From Alteromonas sp. MMG017 (GTDB lineage: Bacteria; Pseudomonadota; Gammaproteobacteria; Enterobacterales; Alteromonadaceae), in NCBI RefSeq assembly GCF_018100795.1, contig NZ_JAGJDY010000008.1, forward strand, positions 124,001 through 188,000: a stretch of 64,000 bases of DNA. The letters run 5' to 3'. How positions within the stretch are numbered: the stretch's first letter is position 1; every line of letters starts with the position of its first letter. Shown piece by piece: positions 27,883 through 36,565 of this stretch. Below the pieces are notes generated by a model, which made no database searches, was not told the origin of the DNA, and saw nothing but the letters and a program-made list of their open reading frames with translations. A program made the position numbers and the translations under genes.

Positions 27883-29019
27883 GTGAATTCAGTACAGCAG
27901 TTGCTTGACCAGGCTCAGTATCATCAACAGCAAGGCGCCATTGATAAGTCTATGGCATTGCTTGGTGAAGCCGGTAAACTAGGCAACATTTATGCTGCCT
28001 TAGATTTTGCCTATTATAAGGTGAGTAGTGACCCGAATTTGGCTCTTCTTTATCTTCAGTCTATTCCTGATACTAAACACCCCACAGTTCGTTACCACAA
28101 GACGCTGATTACTCGATTTTATATTGAAGGTAGCTTTAGCCGAAGCACTATAAATGAACTGATCGATTTAGCGCAGAATGGACATGCAGAATCTTTGCTA
28201 GTGCTATCTTGTTGGTGCTCTGAAGATGAAAAGACCTATCTTCAGGTTGTTAGTGTTATGGCGAAATTAACGCCGAATATATATCGGCAACTCGTTAACG
28301 ATGATAGGCAGGTGCTAACGACTTCCCTCGAACCTCTAGATGAAAGTAATATTGAATTTGCTATTCGAGCTCGTGAAGCAAAGTTGCGCTCACTTGAACT
28401 TGAAGTTTTAAATGAAGATATATCATTAGTGCGTGTTAAAAATGCATTGTCAGCATTTGAGTGTCGTTATCTAAAGCAACGCTTCATGCCACTTTTAACC
28501 CGTTCGATGGTTGCTAGCCCTGCGGATGGAAGCCCTATGGTTGATTCTATTCGTACCAGCGAGGTTGGCGTTATTCTATCTGAAATGGCAGATTGGATTG
28601 TTAGAGATATAGATACGAGAATGGCAGATATCTCAGGCACTGAAACATCCAATGGGGAGCCTTTAAATTTACTTCGCTACAAAGAAGGGCAAGAATACAA
28701 AGCCCATTATGATGCGTTTTCTCACAAACAGCGTGAGCAAGCGGAGTTTATTGAGGAAGGTGGGCAGCGTGCAAATACTGTTCTTGCTTATTTAAACTCA
28801 ATGAGTAGCAATGGTGAAACCCATTTCCCTAAATTAGACATTAAAATAAAGCCTGAACTAGGAACCGTTATTTCATTTAAAAATATTGATGAAAATAACG
28901 AGATATTAAAAGCCAGTTTACACCTTGGCGCGCCAGTTGCTGACGGTGAGAAATGGACGCTTACAAAATGGATAAGAATTAACCAGACACAGTATGGTAT
29001 TTTAACCCACGGAACTTAA
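27883..29019 (+). CDS. Prolyl-4-hydroxylase-like 2OG-Fe(II) oxygenase with helical N-terminus
   Basis: 378 residues, GTG start, no signal peptide. Residues about 1-165 form helical units resembling Sel1/TPR repeats. The C-terminal half is a P4H-type double-stranded beta helix with LNLLRYKEGQEYKAHYDAF (iron ligands His275 and Asp277), the strand RANTVLAYLN, distal His347 in ASLHLGAPV, and 2OG-binding Lys357 in GEKWTLTKWIR. Collagen P4H also pairs a TPR-like peptide-binding domain with this fold. Hydroxylation of a peptidyl proline is the family-based guess. It starts 14 nt after a terminator and heads a same-strand run of hydroxylase genes. Confidence 0.85.
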   Translation: MNSVQQLLDQAQYHQQQGAIDKSMALLGEAGKLGNIYAALDFAYYKVSSDPNLALLYLQSIPDTKHPTVRYHKTLITRFYIEGSFSRSTINELIDLAQNGHAESLLVLSCWCSEDEKTYLQVVSVMAKLTPNIYRQLVNDDRQVLTTSLEPLDESNIEFAIRAREAKLRSLELEVLNEDISLVRVKNALSAFECRYLKQRFMPLLTRSMVASPADGSPMVDSIRTSEVGVILSEMADWIVRDIDTRMADISGTETSNGEPLNLLRYKEGQEYKAHYDAFSHKQREQAEFIEEGGQRANTVLAYLNSMSSNGETHFPKLDIKIKPELGTVISFKNIDENNEILKASLHLGAPVADGEKWTLTKWIRINQTQYGILTHGT

Positions 29020-29064
29020 ACCTACGGTACTTTAACCCAATAAACTTTGAATAAGGATTTATAA

Positions 29065-29346
29065 ATGTTTAAAACGATTTTAGTCAGTCTTGCTATTTCT
29101 GCCACTTTGGTGGGTTGCGGCTCTACAAGTAATAAAACTGCAGCAGTAGCTACCAATAAAACTGAAGAGATAGCTAGCAATCAAGAGCGTGATGATCAAA
29201 TTTGTAAAATGGAAAAGCGAATTGGTTCTAACATGATGCGTCGTGTTTGTTATACAGTAGAAGAAAGAGAACGTATGGAAGAAGCGTCTCGAGAAGGTTG
29301 GATACGTATGCAACGTGGTACCGAAACATCAGGTTCAGACAATTAG
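29065..29346 (+). CDS. Small predicted lipoprotein with two conserved-looking Cys
   Basis: 93 residues with a lipoprotein signal: hydrophobic stretch and lipobox LVGC with Cys18. A low-complexity Ala/Thr/Asn linker follows, then a charged C-terminal helix with ICKMEKRIGSNMMRRVCYT and EERERMEEASREGWIRMQRG. The pattern C-x-(E/R)-K-x-x-G-S-x-M-x-x-R-x-C occurs in many short envelope proteins of proteobacteria. I know no function for it. It lies between two hydroxylase genes on the same strand, so it may be a partner or substrate, though nothing proves this. Confidence 0.7.
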   Translation: MFKTILVSLAISATLVGCGSTSNKTAAVATNKTEEIASNQERDDQICKMEKRIGSNMMRRVCYTVEERERMEEASREGWIRMQRGTETSGSDN

Positions 29347-29356
29347 AATAATAAAC

Positions 29357-29381
29357 GGAGCTGACGTTTTTACGCAGCTCC
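29357..29381 (+). terminator. Hairpin after the small lipoprotein gene
   Basis: GGAGCTG (29357-29363) pairs with CAGCTCC (29375-29381), with an inner CGT/ACG extension and a bulged A. There is no T-run, so it may only attenuate or stabilise. Confidence 0.4.
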
Positions 29382-29399
29382 ATTTACCTCAGGTTTTCA

Positions 29400-30374
29400 A
29401 TGACACCTTTATATATATCTACCCTCAATGACATTGAGAAAATGTTGTCGAAAGGAGATTTTGACCAAGCGCTTTCCTTATATGTTACGTTAAATAGTCA
29501 AAATTCAGATTATCTTGATTCTAAGTCAGGAGAAATGACTAGGTCACGTTTTTCTCACATACAGAATGCAGCTAATTTAGCACGTAGGGACGGTTACACA
29601 CGCTTGCAATTCATGGAGTCGGTATCACCAAGGTTAAAGAAGTCGCTCGCACTTTTTTTTGGTGTCGAATTTCATCCTTTCCAAAACGAACTTCAAAAAC
29701 CAAGTTTCTTTTATATTCCCGACTTACCAAGTAAACCTTTTTATCAAGCGGACGAAATTGGAGGGTTAACTGATTGGATAGTAGAGCTTCAAAGCCACAA
29801 AGATGAACTTCTAAACGTTGGGAAACGAGCAAACGTTAAGTATGTAGGTGAGTTTGAGAATGTACCAGCTACTGAGACATGGGATAAGCTTCGCGATGAA
29901 TGGTTATCTACTCATCTACTAAAAGAAGGCAAGAGCTGTTCAGCGTTTGAAAGTTTATCATTAGCGTTACGTAGTGAACTTGAAAATGCCCCCTTAGCTT
30001 TCTGCCCTCCACATGCCCCAGAGGTTTTTCTCTCGGTACTTAAACCCGACGCTTACATACCCCCGCATTACGGTATTTCAAACTGTAAGCTGACTGTGCA
30101 TATTCCTTTGCAGGTAACTGAACATGCGAGCTTAACTGTCGGGGGAGAGACTTTTAATTGGGGGCAGGCTAACAAGCACCTTGTTTTTGATGATAGTTTT
30201 ATACATTCAGCGTCTAATAAGTCTGACAAAGAGCGGGCAGTATTAATACTTGATGTTTGGCATCCAGTATTGACTCTCGATGAGAGAGAGGCGATAACCC
30301 AGTTTATGTCCGTATTGTCGAAATGGAATGAAGGGGCGGGTAAGCTTATGAATTTAGATCGTGGCTTAGGGTAG
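29400..30374 (+). CDS. Aspartyl/asparaginyl beta-hydroxylase-like 2OG oxygenase
   Basis: 324 residues, no signal peptide. The C-terminal part matches the AspH domain: YIPPHYGISNCKLTVHIPL with first iron ligand His223, GGETFNWGQANKHLVFDDSFIHSASN with second ligand His269, and Arg279 in RAVLILDVWHP for 2-oxoglutarate. Gly225 stands where most 2OG oxygenases have the acidic ligand, as is characteristic of true AspH. The N-terminus (about 1-100) starts with a TPR-like helix pair (LNDIEKMLSKGDFDQALSLY). Human AspH also has a TPR region before its catalytic domain. It is 2 nt from the next gene and clearly cotranscribed with it. Confidence 0.85.
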   Translation: MTPLYISTLNDIEKMLSKGDFDQALSLYVTLNSQNSDYLDSKSGEMTRSRFSHIQNAANLARRDGYTRLQFMESVSPRLKKSLALFFGVEFHPFQNELQKPSFFYIPDLPSKPFYQADEIGGLTDWIVELQSHKDELLNVGKRANVKYVGEFENVPATETWDKLRDEWLSTHLLKEGKSCSAFESLSLALRSELENAPLAFCPPHAPEVFLSVLKPDAYIPPHYGISNCKLTVHIPLQVTEHASLTVGGETFNWGQANKHLVFDDSFIHSASNKSDKERAVLILDVWHPVLTLDEREAITQFMSVLSKWNEGAGKLMNLDRGLG

Positions 30375-30376
30375 TT

Positions 30377-32179
30377 ATGGCTATTGATAAAATGGGAGTG
30401 TTGCGGCAAGTAGTTAATGCTTTTCAACAAGGAAAGTACGACTATGTGATTCAATTTATAGGTGCTAATCCTAGCATTCTAAAGCTTGATCCTGTGGCTG
30501 TTCAGGTATATTCAAGTGCCCTTAGAAAGACGAGAGATGTAGCACGTGCAGAATCAGTCATTATAAAAGGGTTAAAAACATTTAAAGGGAGCCCTAAACT
30601 TCTCAACAGCTTGGGTACAACACAACTGGAATTGGGGAAGGCAAAGAACGCAGTGCAATCGTTCAAGAAAGCACTGGCCACAAATCCTCTCGATGTTGAA
30701 GTTAAATATAACCTTGCCAGGGCGTATAAAGAAGTTGGCTTATTTAATGAAGCGGAAGCCATTTTTGTAGATGTTATTCGCAAAAAAACGACTTATAGCC
30801 AAGCCAATATTCATCTTGCTGATGTATACGTTAATCTAGGTGCTTTAGAAAAGGCGCAGTCGTGTTTAATGTCAACGTTAGAAACAGACCCTACGAATGT
30901 CGTCGCATTGAACAACTTGGGTAACGTGCTTAGGAAGATGAACGACTTTGAAGCGTCAGCACAGCGCTTTGAAGCCGCAATAAAGCTACAACCCGCTAAT
31001 AGTACCTTACGACGAAATTTAGCTGCAACCTTAGTGCTATTAAATCGTCGCGAAGAAGCCAAACAGTGTTTTATGGACGCTGTATCATTAACTCCTCTAG
31101 ATTGGACAGCACAAGAAGAGCTCGCTTCTTTTTTATGGGAAGAAGGTGTTGAATCTCCTTTTGAGTATATCGAGCCTCATATCAATCAAAAAGGTGCGAA
31201 TACGGAGTTTGTCTTAGCCTACATAAAGTTATTAGTGCGGGCAGATCAATTTCAAAAAGCGCTTGATGTACTTAATAGCCAAGCAGAGTTATTACGTACT
31301 AGTCTCGATTTTTATATATATCAAGCACGGGTCTATCGAGAGTTAGGGGACTATCACGCATCGCTAGACTATGTTGAAAAAGGTGAAAAGCTAAAAGTTA
31401 AAAATAGCATAGGACTCGATAGCGAGGCTGGATATACCTTACTAAGTTTAGGCCGGGTAAAAGAGGCACACACTAAATTTGCTAAATTAGTGAAGCAAGA
31501 GCCACTGAATCAGGGGTGGTGGACAATGCTTTCTACGTGCTATTACCTACAAAATGAAGAAAGTAAGTATGATTGGTTGTGTAATTATCAACAATTGCTG
31601 GCTGTGGTGCCAGTTTTACCCAGTAAAGAGGGTAGGCAGAGCCTAAACAATGCATTGCGTGATGTGCTTGAGGCTTTGCACCAAAATGAACGCCACCCTA
31701 TTGGGCAATCGTTGAGAAATGGTACCCAGACCTATGAAAATCTCTTTGATGATAACAATGAGGTAATAAATACCCTGTCCGGCCTTATTCTTGACAGAGC
31801 AGGGGAGTTCATTAAATTACAAAGTACAGATAGAAAACATCCTTTCTTATCTCGCTTGAGTAAAGATTTAACGTTTAAAGGCTCATGGTCAGTAAAGTTA
31901 CGTTCCGATGGTTATCATCGTTCGCACTATCATCCTGAGGGGTGGTTAAGCGGCGTGTATTATGTAGACGTACCAGACGCTGTAAACCAGCACGGGGAAG
32001 GGTGGTTAACTTTTGGTAGAGCTGATATAGCAAACCAAAATTTTGAAGGTGACTTCTCAGTGAAGCCTCACTCGGGTAACCTTATCCTGTTTCCTTCGTA
32101 TATGTGGCATGGAACCAATGCATTCACTAGCAGTACCGCTAGACTCACGGTAGCATTTGATATCATCCCAAGTCATTAA
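30377..32179 (+). CDS. TPR protein with C-terminal putative 2OG-Fe(II) oxygenase domain
   Basis: 600 residues. Residues about 1-400 are tandem TPR units (clear ones: PKLLNSLGTTQLELGKAKNAV, VEVKYNLARAYKEVGLFNEA, VVALNNLGNVLRKMNDFEA). The C-terminus (about 490-600) matches the putative 2OG oxygenase family found at the end of TPR proteins: GYHRSHYHPEGWLSGVYYVD with HxH at 517/519, distal His578 in MWHGTNAF, and Arg589. No signal peptide. It follows the AspH-like gene with a 2-nt gap. A modifying enzyme with a large peptide- or protein-docking surface is inferred. Confidence 0.83.
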   Translation: MAIDKMGVLRQVVNAFQQGKYDYVIQFIGANPSILKLDPVAVQVYSSALRKTRDVARAESVIIKGLKTFKGSPKLLNSLGTTQLELGKAKNAVQSFKKALATNPLDVEVKYNLARAYKEVGLFNEAEAIFVDVIRKKTTYSQANIHLADVYVNLGALEKAQSCLMSTLETDPTNVVALNNLGNVLRKMNDFEASAQRFEAAIKLQPANSTLRRNLAATLVLLNRREEAKQCFMDAVSLTPLDWTAQEELASFLWEEGVESPFEYIEPHINQKGANTEFVLAYIKLLVRADQFQKALDVLNSQAELLRTSLDFYIYQARVYRELGDYHASLDYVEKGEKLKVKNSIGLDSEAGYTLLSLGRVKEAHTKFAKLVKQEPLNQGWWTMLSTCYYLQNEESKYDWLCNYQQLLAVVPVLPSKEGRQSLNNALRDVLEALHQNERHPIGQSLRNGTQTYENLFDDNNEVINTLSGLILDRAGEFIKLQSTDRKHPFLSRLSKDLTFKGSWSVKLRSDGYHRSHYHPEGWLSGVYYVDVPDAVNQHGEGWLTFGRADIANQNFEGDFSVKPHSGNLILFPSYMWHGTNAFTSSTARLTVAFDIIPSH

Positions 32180-32191
32180 CTTGGGATGTTT
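32164..32191. terminator. Hairpin terminator overlapping the end of the TPR-2OG gene
   Basis: CATCCCAAGT (32164-32173) and ACTTGGGATG (32179-32188) form a perfect 10-bp stem. The gene's stop codon starts in the loop. A short T-rich tail follows. Confidence 0.65.
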
Positions 32192-32280
32192 AATTAAACA
32201 GAGCGATGACTATGCCACTTTGGGTAAATGGCTTTAACGTTTAGATGCTTGTCTTTACAGTGAATAAACAACACCAATGA

Positions 32281-32841
32281 TTAGCTGGCCAATTCGAGTT
32301 TAAACGCTAAGGTATATCTAGGCGTATAGCAAATACGGTTAGGCGGTCTGCCTACGTGTTTTATAGCACCATGAAAGATGCTGACTCGACCAGGTTTAGG
32401 GGTGCAAGCAAATAGACAATCATCATGTTCGTTGAAAAACATGGTTTCACCACCCCATTCTATATCCCATGTTGGCGAAATATAGACTAATACAGTGAGT
32501 TCGTCGGCACCGGGCATGCAATCTGTGTGAGTAAAAAGCATATCACCAAAAGAAGCGTGATTTACGTAGCCTCTATAAGCCTTATAGGTTTTACCTGTAA
32601 GCGTTTGAACCGCACTAATTGCACGATTATAAACAGGTAAGCTTTGTATTTGTTCGCCAGATAAATTCACTGCCCAATGACGAAACTCTTTTGTGTCAGG
32701 CCTCGCAATCTCATTGCGTTTAAATGCACTGACTTCCAGACCGTTAAATATACCTTGCGCCTCTTGTGAAGAGCATAATCCGTCGAAAATCCAAAGTGGT
32801 TTATCATCAATTGATACGGAATGTGTAGCTTCATACTTCAT
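32281..32841 (-). CDS. 2OG-Fe(II) oxygenase (P4H/SM-20-like), single domain
   Basis: 186 residues, no signal peptide, only the catalytic fold. Iron ligands His105 and Asp107 in MLFTHTDCMPGADELT, strand TVLVYISPTWDIEWGGET, distal His162 in FHGAIKHVGRPP, and a 2OG-binding Arg, probably Arg175 in PRYTLAF. It is convergent with the run of hydroxylase genes 27883-32179 and faces away from the TonB2 operon. It is the fourth 2OG oxygenase in 5 kb. The substrate is unknown, and the close PKHD-type relatives act on proteins or amino acids. Confidence 0.82.
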   Translation of the reverse strand: MKYEATHSVSIDDKPLWIFDGLCSSQEAQGIFNGLEVSAFKRNEIARPDTKEFRHWAVNLSGEQIQSLPVYNRAISAVQTLTGKTYKAYRGYVNHASFGDMLFTHTDCMPGADELTVLVYISPTWDIEWGGETMFFNEHDDCLFACTPKPGRVSIFHGAIKHVGRPPNRICYTPRYTLAFKLELAS

Positions 32842-33492
32842 GGATTAATCCCGATACTTCATTTTTTTATTAAGTTTATCCTATAGCGTTTAGCATTTAT
32901 ACCTAACACCTATAAGTGACGAAAATCCAGATAAGAAAAGGAAGCTCTGTATTACAAAAGTGGCATGGCGTTAACATTTAGTGAATCGCTGCACCAAAAT
33001 GTCACCTTTCATTTGAAGGGATGCTGTATACGCCTGTTTTTGATGGTATGACCACCAAATTGTGGAAATGAAAAGTTAATACCAAGTGATTTTTTTGAGT
33101 GATAGATGATGAAGATGAAGCTTATATTGAACTCTGTAGGAAATTGCGGTGCCATACCCCCCAAATTTGCTATAAAGCCAAGTAAAAACTGGGTATATTT
33201 TTGCTGATAGACAAAAAAATAACCCCGTATTTGCCAGTTATTTGTACGTTGGAATGAATTCTGCAGGAGAATTCGAACGTATATTAAACAGATGATGAAA
33301 AATCTACTTGGTGTAAACAGGGTGTTACTTGACTCAGTGCTGTAATCCGTGTGAGTATAATACGTTCGTAGTACTGGAAGCTAAGGTCCGTACTACATTC
33401 CTAAAACATAATTGTAAAAGTTTAATACGCCCCTTGCCCGAACTGTTTTCCTTTATCGGCGAGGATTCAAATAAGAAATTTGGTTGGGAACT
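32842..33492. other. Long non-coding leader region before the TonB2 operon
   Basis: About 650 nt without a convincing gene. It includes the inverted repeat GAATTCT (33256-33262) / AGAATTC (33268-33274), with outer ACGTT/AACGT arms, and the -10/hairpin element described separately. A 33-codon open frame near 33107 has nothing to support it. Confidence 0.6.
33356..33396 (+). promoter_or_regulatory. Promoter -10 and 5'-end hairpin of the TonB2 operon
   Basis: A perfect TATAAT lies at 33356-33361. The best upstream hexamer, TTGACT at 33329-33334, is 21 nt away, too far for a normal sigma-70 pair. Just downstream, GTAGTAC-T-GGA (33368-33378) pairs with TCC-GTACTAC (33387-33396), a 10-bp stem with one bulge that would sit at the very 5' end of the mRNA, 97 nt before the first gene. 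Confidence 0.5.
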
Positions 33493-34263
33493 ATGTCCAA
33501 AATGAGCAAGAGAACTCTTATTGCTTCTACTGTTATCGGTGCTTTCGCACTAACAGGTAGTGCAGTCTCTGCAGATACGCTTGATGACCTTCATAAAGAA
33601 GAAGCGAAAATCCACGCGGCTGCAGCGAAATCTCAGGAAAAAATCAACACGTTGTTTGAACAGTCTCAAGAATTACTGGTTGAATACCGTCAAACAGTAG
33701 ATGAGACAGAAAACCTCAAAATATACAATGACTACATTGCGAGTCTTGTAGCAGATCAACAACGTGGAATTGACTCTTTGCAACGTCAGATTGACAGCAT
33801 CGAGCAAACTAAGCAGGGCATCGTTCCTCTTATGTTCCGCATGATCGATAGTCTTGAGAAATTCATCAAACTTGACCGTCCTATTCACTTAGATGAGCGT
33901 CTAGAGCGTGTTCAGCGTTTACGTGATGTTATGTCTAACTCTAACGTAACTGTTTCAGAACAGTTCCGCCAAGTAATCGAAGCATACTTGGTTGAAGTTG
34001 AGTACGGCACTAAGATTAACTCTTACCAAGGTACTATCGATAGCAACGGCACTGAAGTGACTGTTGACTTCTTTAACCTAGGTCGTACTGCACTAGTGGC
34101 ATTGTCTCTTGACCAAGAAAACGCTTGGGCATGGAACAATGAAAGCCGCGCATGGGAACAGCTTGGAGACGAGTATGTGTCTTCAGTTGTTGACGCAGTT
34201 AAAATGGCTAATAACGTCATTCCTGCGGACCTGATCAAACTACCAATTAGTGCAGCGGAGTAA
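33493..34263 (+). CDS. DUF3450 periplasmic coiled-coil protein of the TonB2 operon
   Basis: 256 residues from ATG 33493 (GGGA just upstream). An in-frame TTG at 33484 is rejected. Signal peptide about 1-27 (AVSA before DTLDD). The mature part is a long coiled coil (about 28-110) followed by a mixed domain with FFNLGRTALVALSLDQENAWAWN. This is the DUF3450 family, the usual first gene of TtpC-ExbB2-ExbD2-TonB2 operons in Vibrio, Shewanella and Alteromonas. The molecular role is unknown; an envelope-spanning helper for TonB2 is inferred from context. Confidence 0.85.
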   Translation: MSKMSKRTLIASTVIGAFALTGSAVSADTLDDLHKEEAKIHAAAAKSQEKINTLFEQSQELLVEYRQTVDETENLKIYNDYIASLVADQQRGIDSLQRQIDSIEQTKQGIVPLMFRMIDSLEKFIKLDRPIHLDERLERVQRLRDVMSNSNVTVSEQFRQVIEAYLVEVEYGTKINSYQGTIDSNGTEVTVDFFNLGRTALVALSLDQENAWAWNNESRAWEQLGDEYVSSVVDAVKMANNVIPADLIKLPISAAE

Positions 34264-34269
34264 TTGTTA

Positions 34270-35628
34270 ATGAAACCAGTATTCAAATCTCTTTTAACCG
34301 CTGCCACTCTTGCGGTTGTAGCAACCGGAGCTCAGGCTCAGGAAGCAAAGAGCCTTAAAGAACTTCTAGACCAAGTTCAGGATAACCGTGTTTCTGAAAC
34401 ACGTATCAACAAACAGCGTGAAGCAGAATTCCAATCTGCTCGTGCAGACAAGCAAGCGCTTCTTCGCAAAGCAGAATCTGAATTGAAAGCTGAACAAGGT
34501 CGTGGCGATCGTCTTCAACAACAATTCTCTGACAACGAAGTAACGCTAAACGAAAAAGCCGCTGAGCTAGATCAGGCAACTGGTACGCTTGGTGAGATGT
34601 TCGGTGTGGTTCGTCAAGCGTCTTCTGAAGCTTACGGCCGTGTTGCTACATCAATCGTTAGTGCTCAATTCCCAGGCCGTGGTGAGTTCCTAGCTGGAAT
34701 GGCAGAAGACTCTAAAGGTCTTCCTAACATTCAAGAACTAGAAGACCTATGGTTTGCTCTACAGAAAGAAATGACTGAAGGTGGCGAAACAGTTCGTTTC
34801 ACTACAGAAGTTGTTAACCTTGATGGCGGTTCTTCACAGCAAGAAGTTGTTCGTATCGGTACTTTCAACCTTGTAGGCGAAGATGGCTACCTAACTTATG
34901 ATGCTGAAAACGAAATCGTTCAGCCTCTTGGTCGCCAACCAGACGGACACTTTGTAAGTTCAGCTGACGATTTAATCGCTGCGACTTCAGGTATGGTTCC
35001 TTTCTACGCTGACCCATCTCAAGGCGCAATCCTTGGTCTGTTGAAGCAAAAAGCGACTATGTCTGAGCGTTATCATGCAGGTGGTGTAGTAGGTTACACA
35101 ATCACTGTAATGCTAGCGATTGGTCTACTTATCGGTCTTTACAAGCTAATCACGCTTACAGTAGTTGCTGGTAAAATGCGTTCACAGCTTAAAAACCCAG
35201 GTAACCCTTCAGATGGCAACCCTCTAGGTCGCATCTTGAAAGTTTATCAAGAGAACAAAGCTGCTGATGCTGAAAACTTAGAACTTAAACTTGATGAAGC
35301 TATCCTACGTGAACTTCCACGTATCGAAAGCGGCATTAACGTAATCAAGATCTTCGCAGCAATCGCACCTCTACTAGGTCTACTAGGTACGGTACTAGGT
35401 ATGATCGCGACGTTCCAAACAATCACATTGTTCGGTACAGGCGACCCTCGTATGATGGCTGGTAGTATCTCTATGGCGCTTGTAACTACGGCTCAAGGTA
35501 TTATCGCGGCATTGCCACTGATTCTTACTCACAGCATCGTAGCTTCACGTAGCAAATCAATCATCCACATTCTTGATGAGCAAACTGCGGGTATCGTAGC
35601 AGCTCATTCAGAGTCGGAGAGAGTTTAG
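34270..35628 (+). CDS. ttpC: TtpC-like MotA/TolQ/ExbB-family protein with periplasmic N-domain
   Basis: 452 residues from ATG 34270. Signal peptide about 1-23, then a periplasmic coiled coil (about 30-100) and a globular domain to about 270. The first helix spans about 275-300, and the MotA/TolQ/ExbB core ends with ESGINVIKIFAAIAPLLGLLGTVLGMIATFQ and SMALVTTAQGIIAALPLIL. In Vibrio, TtpC is essential for TonB2- but not TonB1-dependent uptake and is thought to extend the complex across a wider periplasm. It is followed after 1 nt by exbB2. Confidence 0.9.
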   Translation: MKPVFKSLLTAATLAVVATGAQAQEAKSLKELLDQVQDNRVSETRINKQREAEFQSARADKQALLRKAESELKAEQGRGDRLQQQFSDNEVTLNEKAAELDQATGTLGEMFGVVRQASSEAYGRVATSIVSAQFPGRGEFLAGMAEDSKGLPNIQELEDLWFALQKEMTEGGETVRFTTEVVNLDGGSSQQEVVRIGTFNLVGEDGYLTYDAENEIVQPLGRQPDGHFVSSADDLIAATSGMVPFYADPSQGAILGLLKQKATMSERYHAGGVVGYTITVMLAIGLLIGLYKLITLTVVAGKMRSQLKNPGNPSDGNPLGRILKVYQENKAADAENLELKLDEAILRELPRIESGINVIKIFAAIAPLLGLLGTVLGMIATFQTITLFGTGDPRMMAGSISMALVTTAQGIIAALPLILTHSIVASRSKSIIHILDEQTAGIVAAHSESERV

Positions 35629-35629
35629 A

Positions 35630-36154
35630 ATGAATTACCTGATTGGATTATTTGAATCGGTCAGGGATTTTATCGCTACCGGCGGTGACGTGCTTTATTT
35701 CGTTGCTGCCGCGCTCTTTCTCATGTGGGTTTTAATGATTGAGCGTTATTGGTATTTAACCTCGGTCTTCCCAACGGTGAAGAAAAACATCATCAAAAAT
35801 TGGGATGCCCGAGCAGATACCACATCTTGGTATGCGCATAGAATCCGTGACGCGTGGATTTCTCAGGCGTCAGATGATCTGAACGCTAGAATGCTGATTA
35901 TTCGCACCATTATTGCAATGTGTCCGTTAATCGGGCTACTGGGAACAGTAACCGGTATGATCGGTGTTTTCGAGACGATGGCGACACAAGGCACCAGCAA
36001 TGCAAGATTAATGGCAGCTGGTATCTCCATGGCAACAATCCCGACTATGGCGGGAATGGTAGCCGCGCTTTCTGGACTGTTCATCAGTTCTCGTCTTGAA
36101 GCGAAAGTGAAGCTGGCACGCGAAGGGTTAGTTGATAGCCTGCCACATCATTAG
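35630..36154 (+). CDS. exbB: ExbB2 proton-channel subunit
   Basis: 174 residues, three membrane helices (about 17-37, 95-120, 130-152). The ExbB/TolQ core is visible in RTIIAMCPLIGLLGTVTGMIGVFETMA and ARLMAAGISMATIPTMAGMVAALSGLF. The short cytoplasmic loop between helices 1 and 2 is typical of TonB2-type ExbB. It forms the proton channel with ExbD2 that energises TonB2. Confidence 0.93.
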   Translation: MNYLIGLFESVRDFIATGGDVLYFVAAALFLMWVLMIERYWYLTSVFPTVKKNIIKNWDARADTTSWYAHRIRDAWISQASDDLNARMLIIRTIIAMCPLIGLLGTVTGMIGVFETMATQGTSNARLMAAGISMATIPTMAGMVAALSGLFISSRLEAKVKLAREGLVDSLPHH

Positions 36155-36165
36155 AGAGAGATATT

Positions 36166-36564
36166 ATGGCTCGAAAAGTCAGAATCGAGGAAGAAGACGC
36201 ACAGATTGACATGACACCCATGTTGGATATCGTGTTTATCATGCTGATCTTCTTTATCGTTACCACTGTTTTCGTTAAAGAAGCAGGGATTGAAGTTAAT
36301 AAGCCCGACGCGAGCCAGGCGGTTCTTCACAAGAACGCGAACATCTTCATAGCAGTTACAGAAGATGGGAGCGTTTGGTTAGATAAACGTGAAGTAGCGC
36401 CGGACAGCGTTAGAGCGAATATTGAACGACTGCTTACCGAGCAGCCAACTGACTATGTAATCATTCAGGCTGATGTTAAGGCCAAGCATGGTTTGGTAGT
36501 GGAAATAATGGACCAGGTTAAAGCTGCAGGCGTTAACCGTGTCTCGGTAGCGGCAAGGGGTTAA
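36166..36564 (+). CDS. exbD: ExbD2 proton-channel subunit
   Basis: 132 residues. The N-terminal cytoplasmic tail runs into a single membrane helix with IDMTPMLDIVFIMLIFFIVTT, in which Asp (about residue 22) is the essential proton-carrying residue. The periplasmic domain follows with VIIQADVKAKHGLVVEIMDQVKAAG. It starts 11 nt after exbB with GAGAG as ribosome site. Confidence 0.95.
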   Translation: MARKVRIEEEDAQIDMTPMLDIVFIMLIFFIVTTVFVKEAGIEVNKPDASQAVLHKNANIFIAVTEDGSVWLDKREVAPDSVRANIERLLTEQPTDYVIIQADVKAKHGLVVEIMDQVKAAGVNRVSVAARG

Positions 36565-36565
36565 G

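Noticed and set aside
27883-32841. RiPP biosynthetic cluster
   Set aside because: No precursor peptide, leader peptidase, cyclase or dedicated exporter is visible; only the tailoring-type enzymes are present.
33329-33361. TTGACT ... TATAAT as a standard sigma-70 promoter
   Set aside because: Spacing is 21 nt, outside the working range; only the -10 is kept as a candidate.
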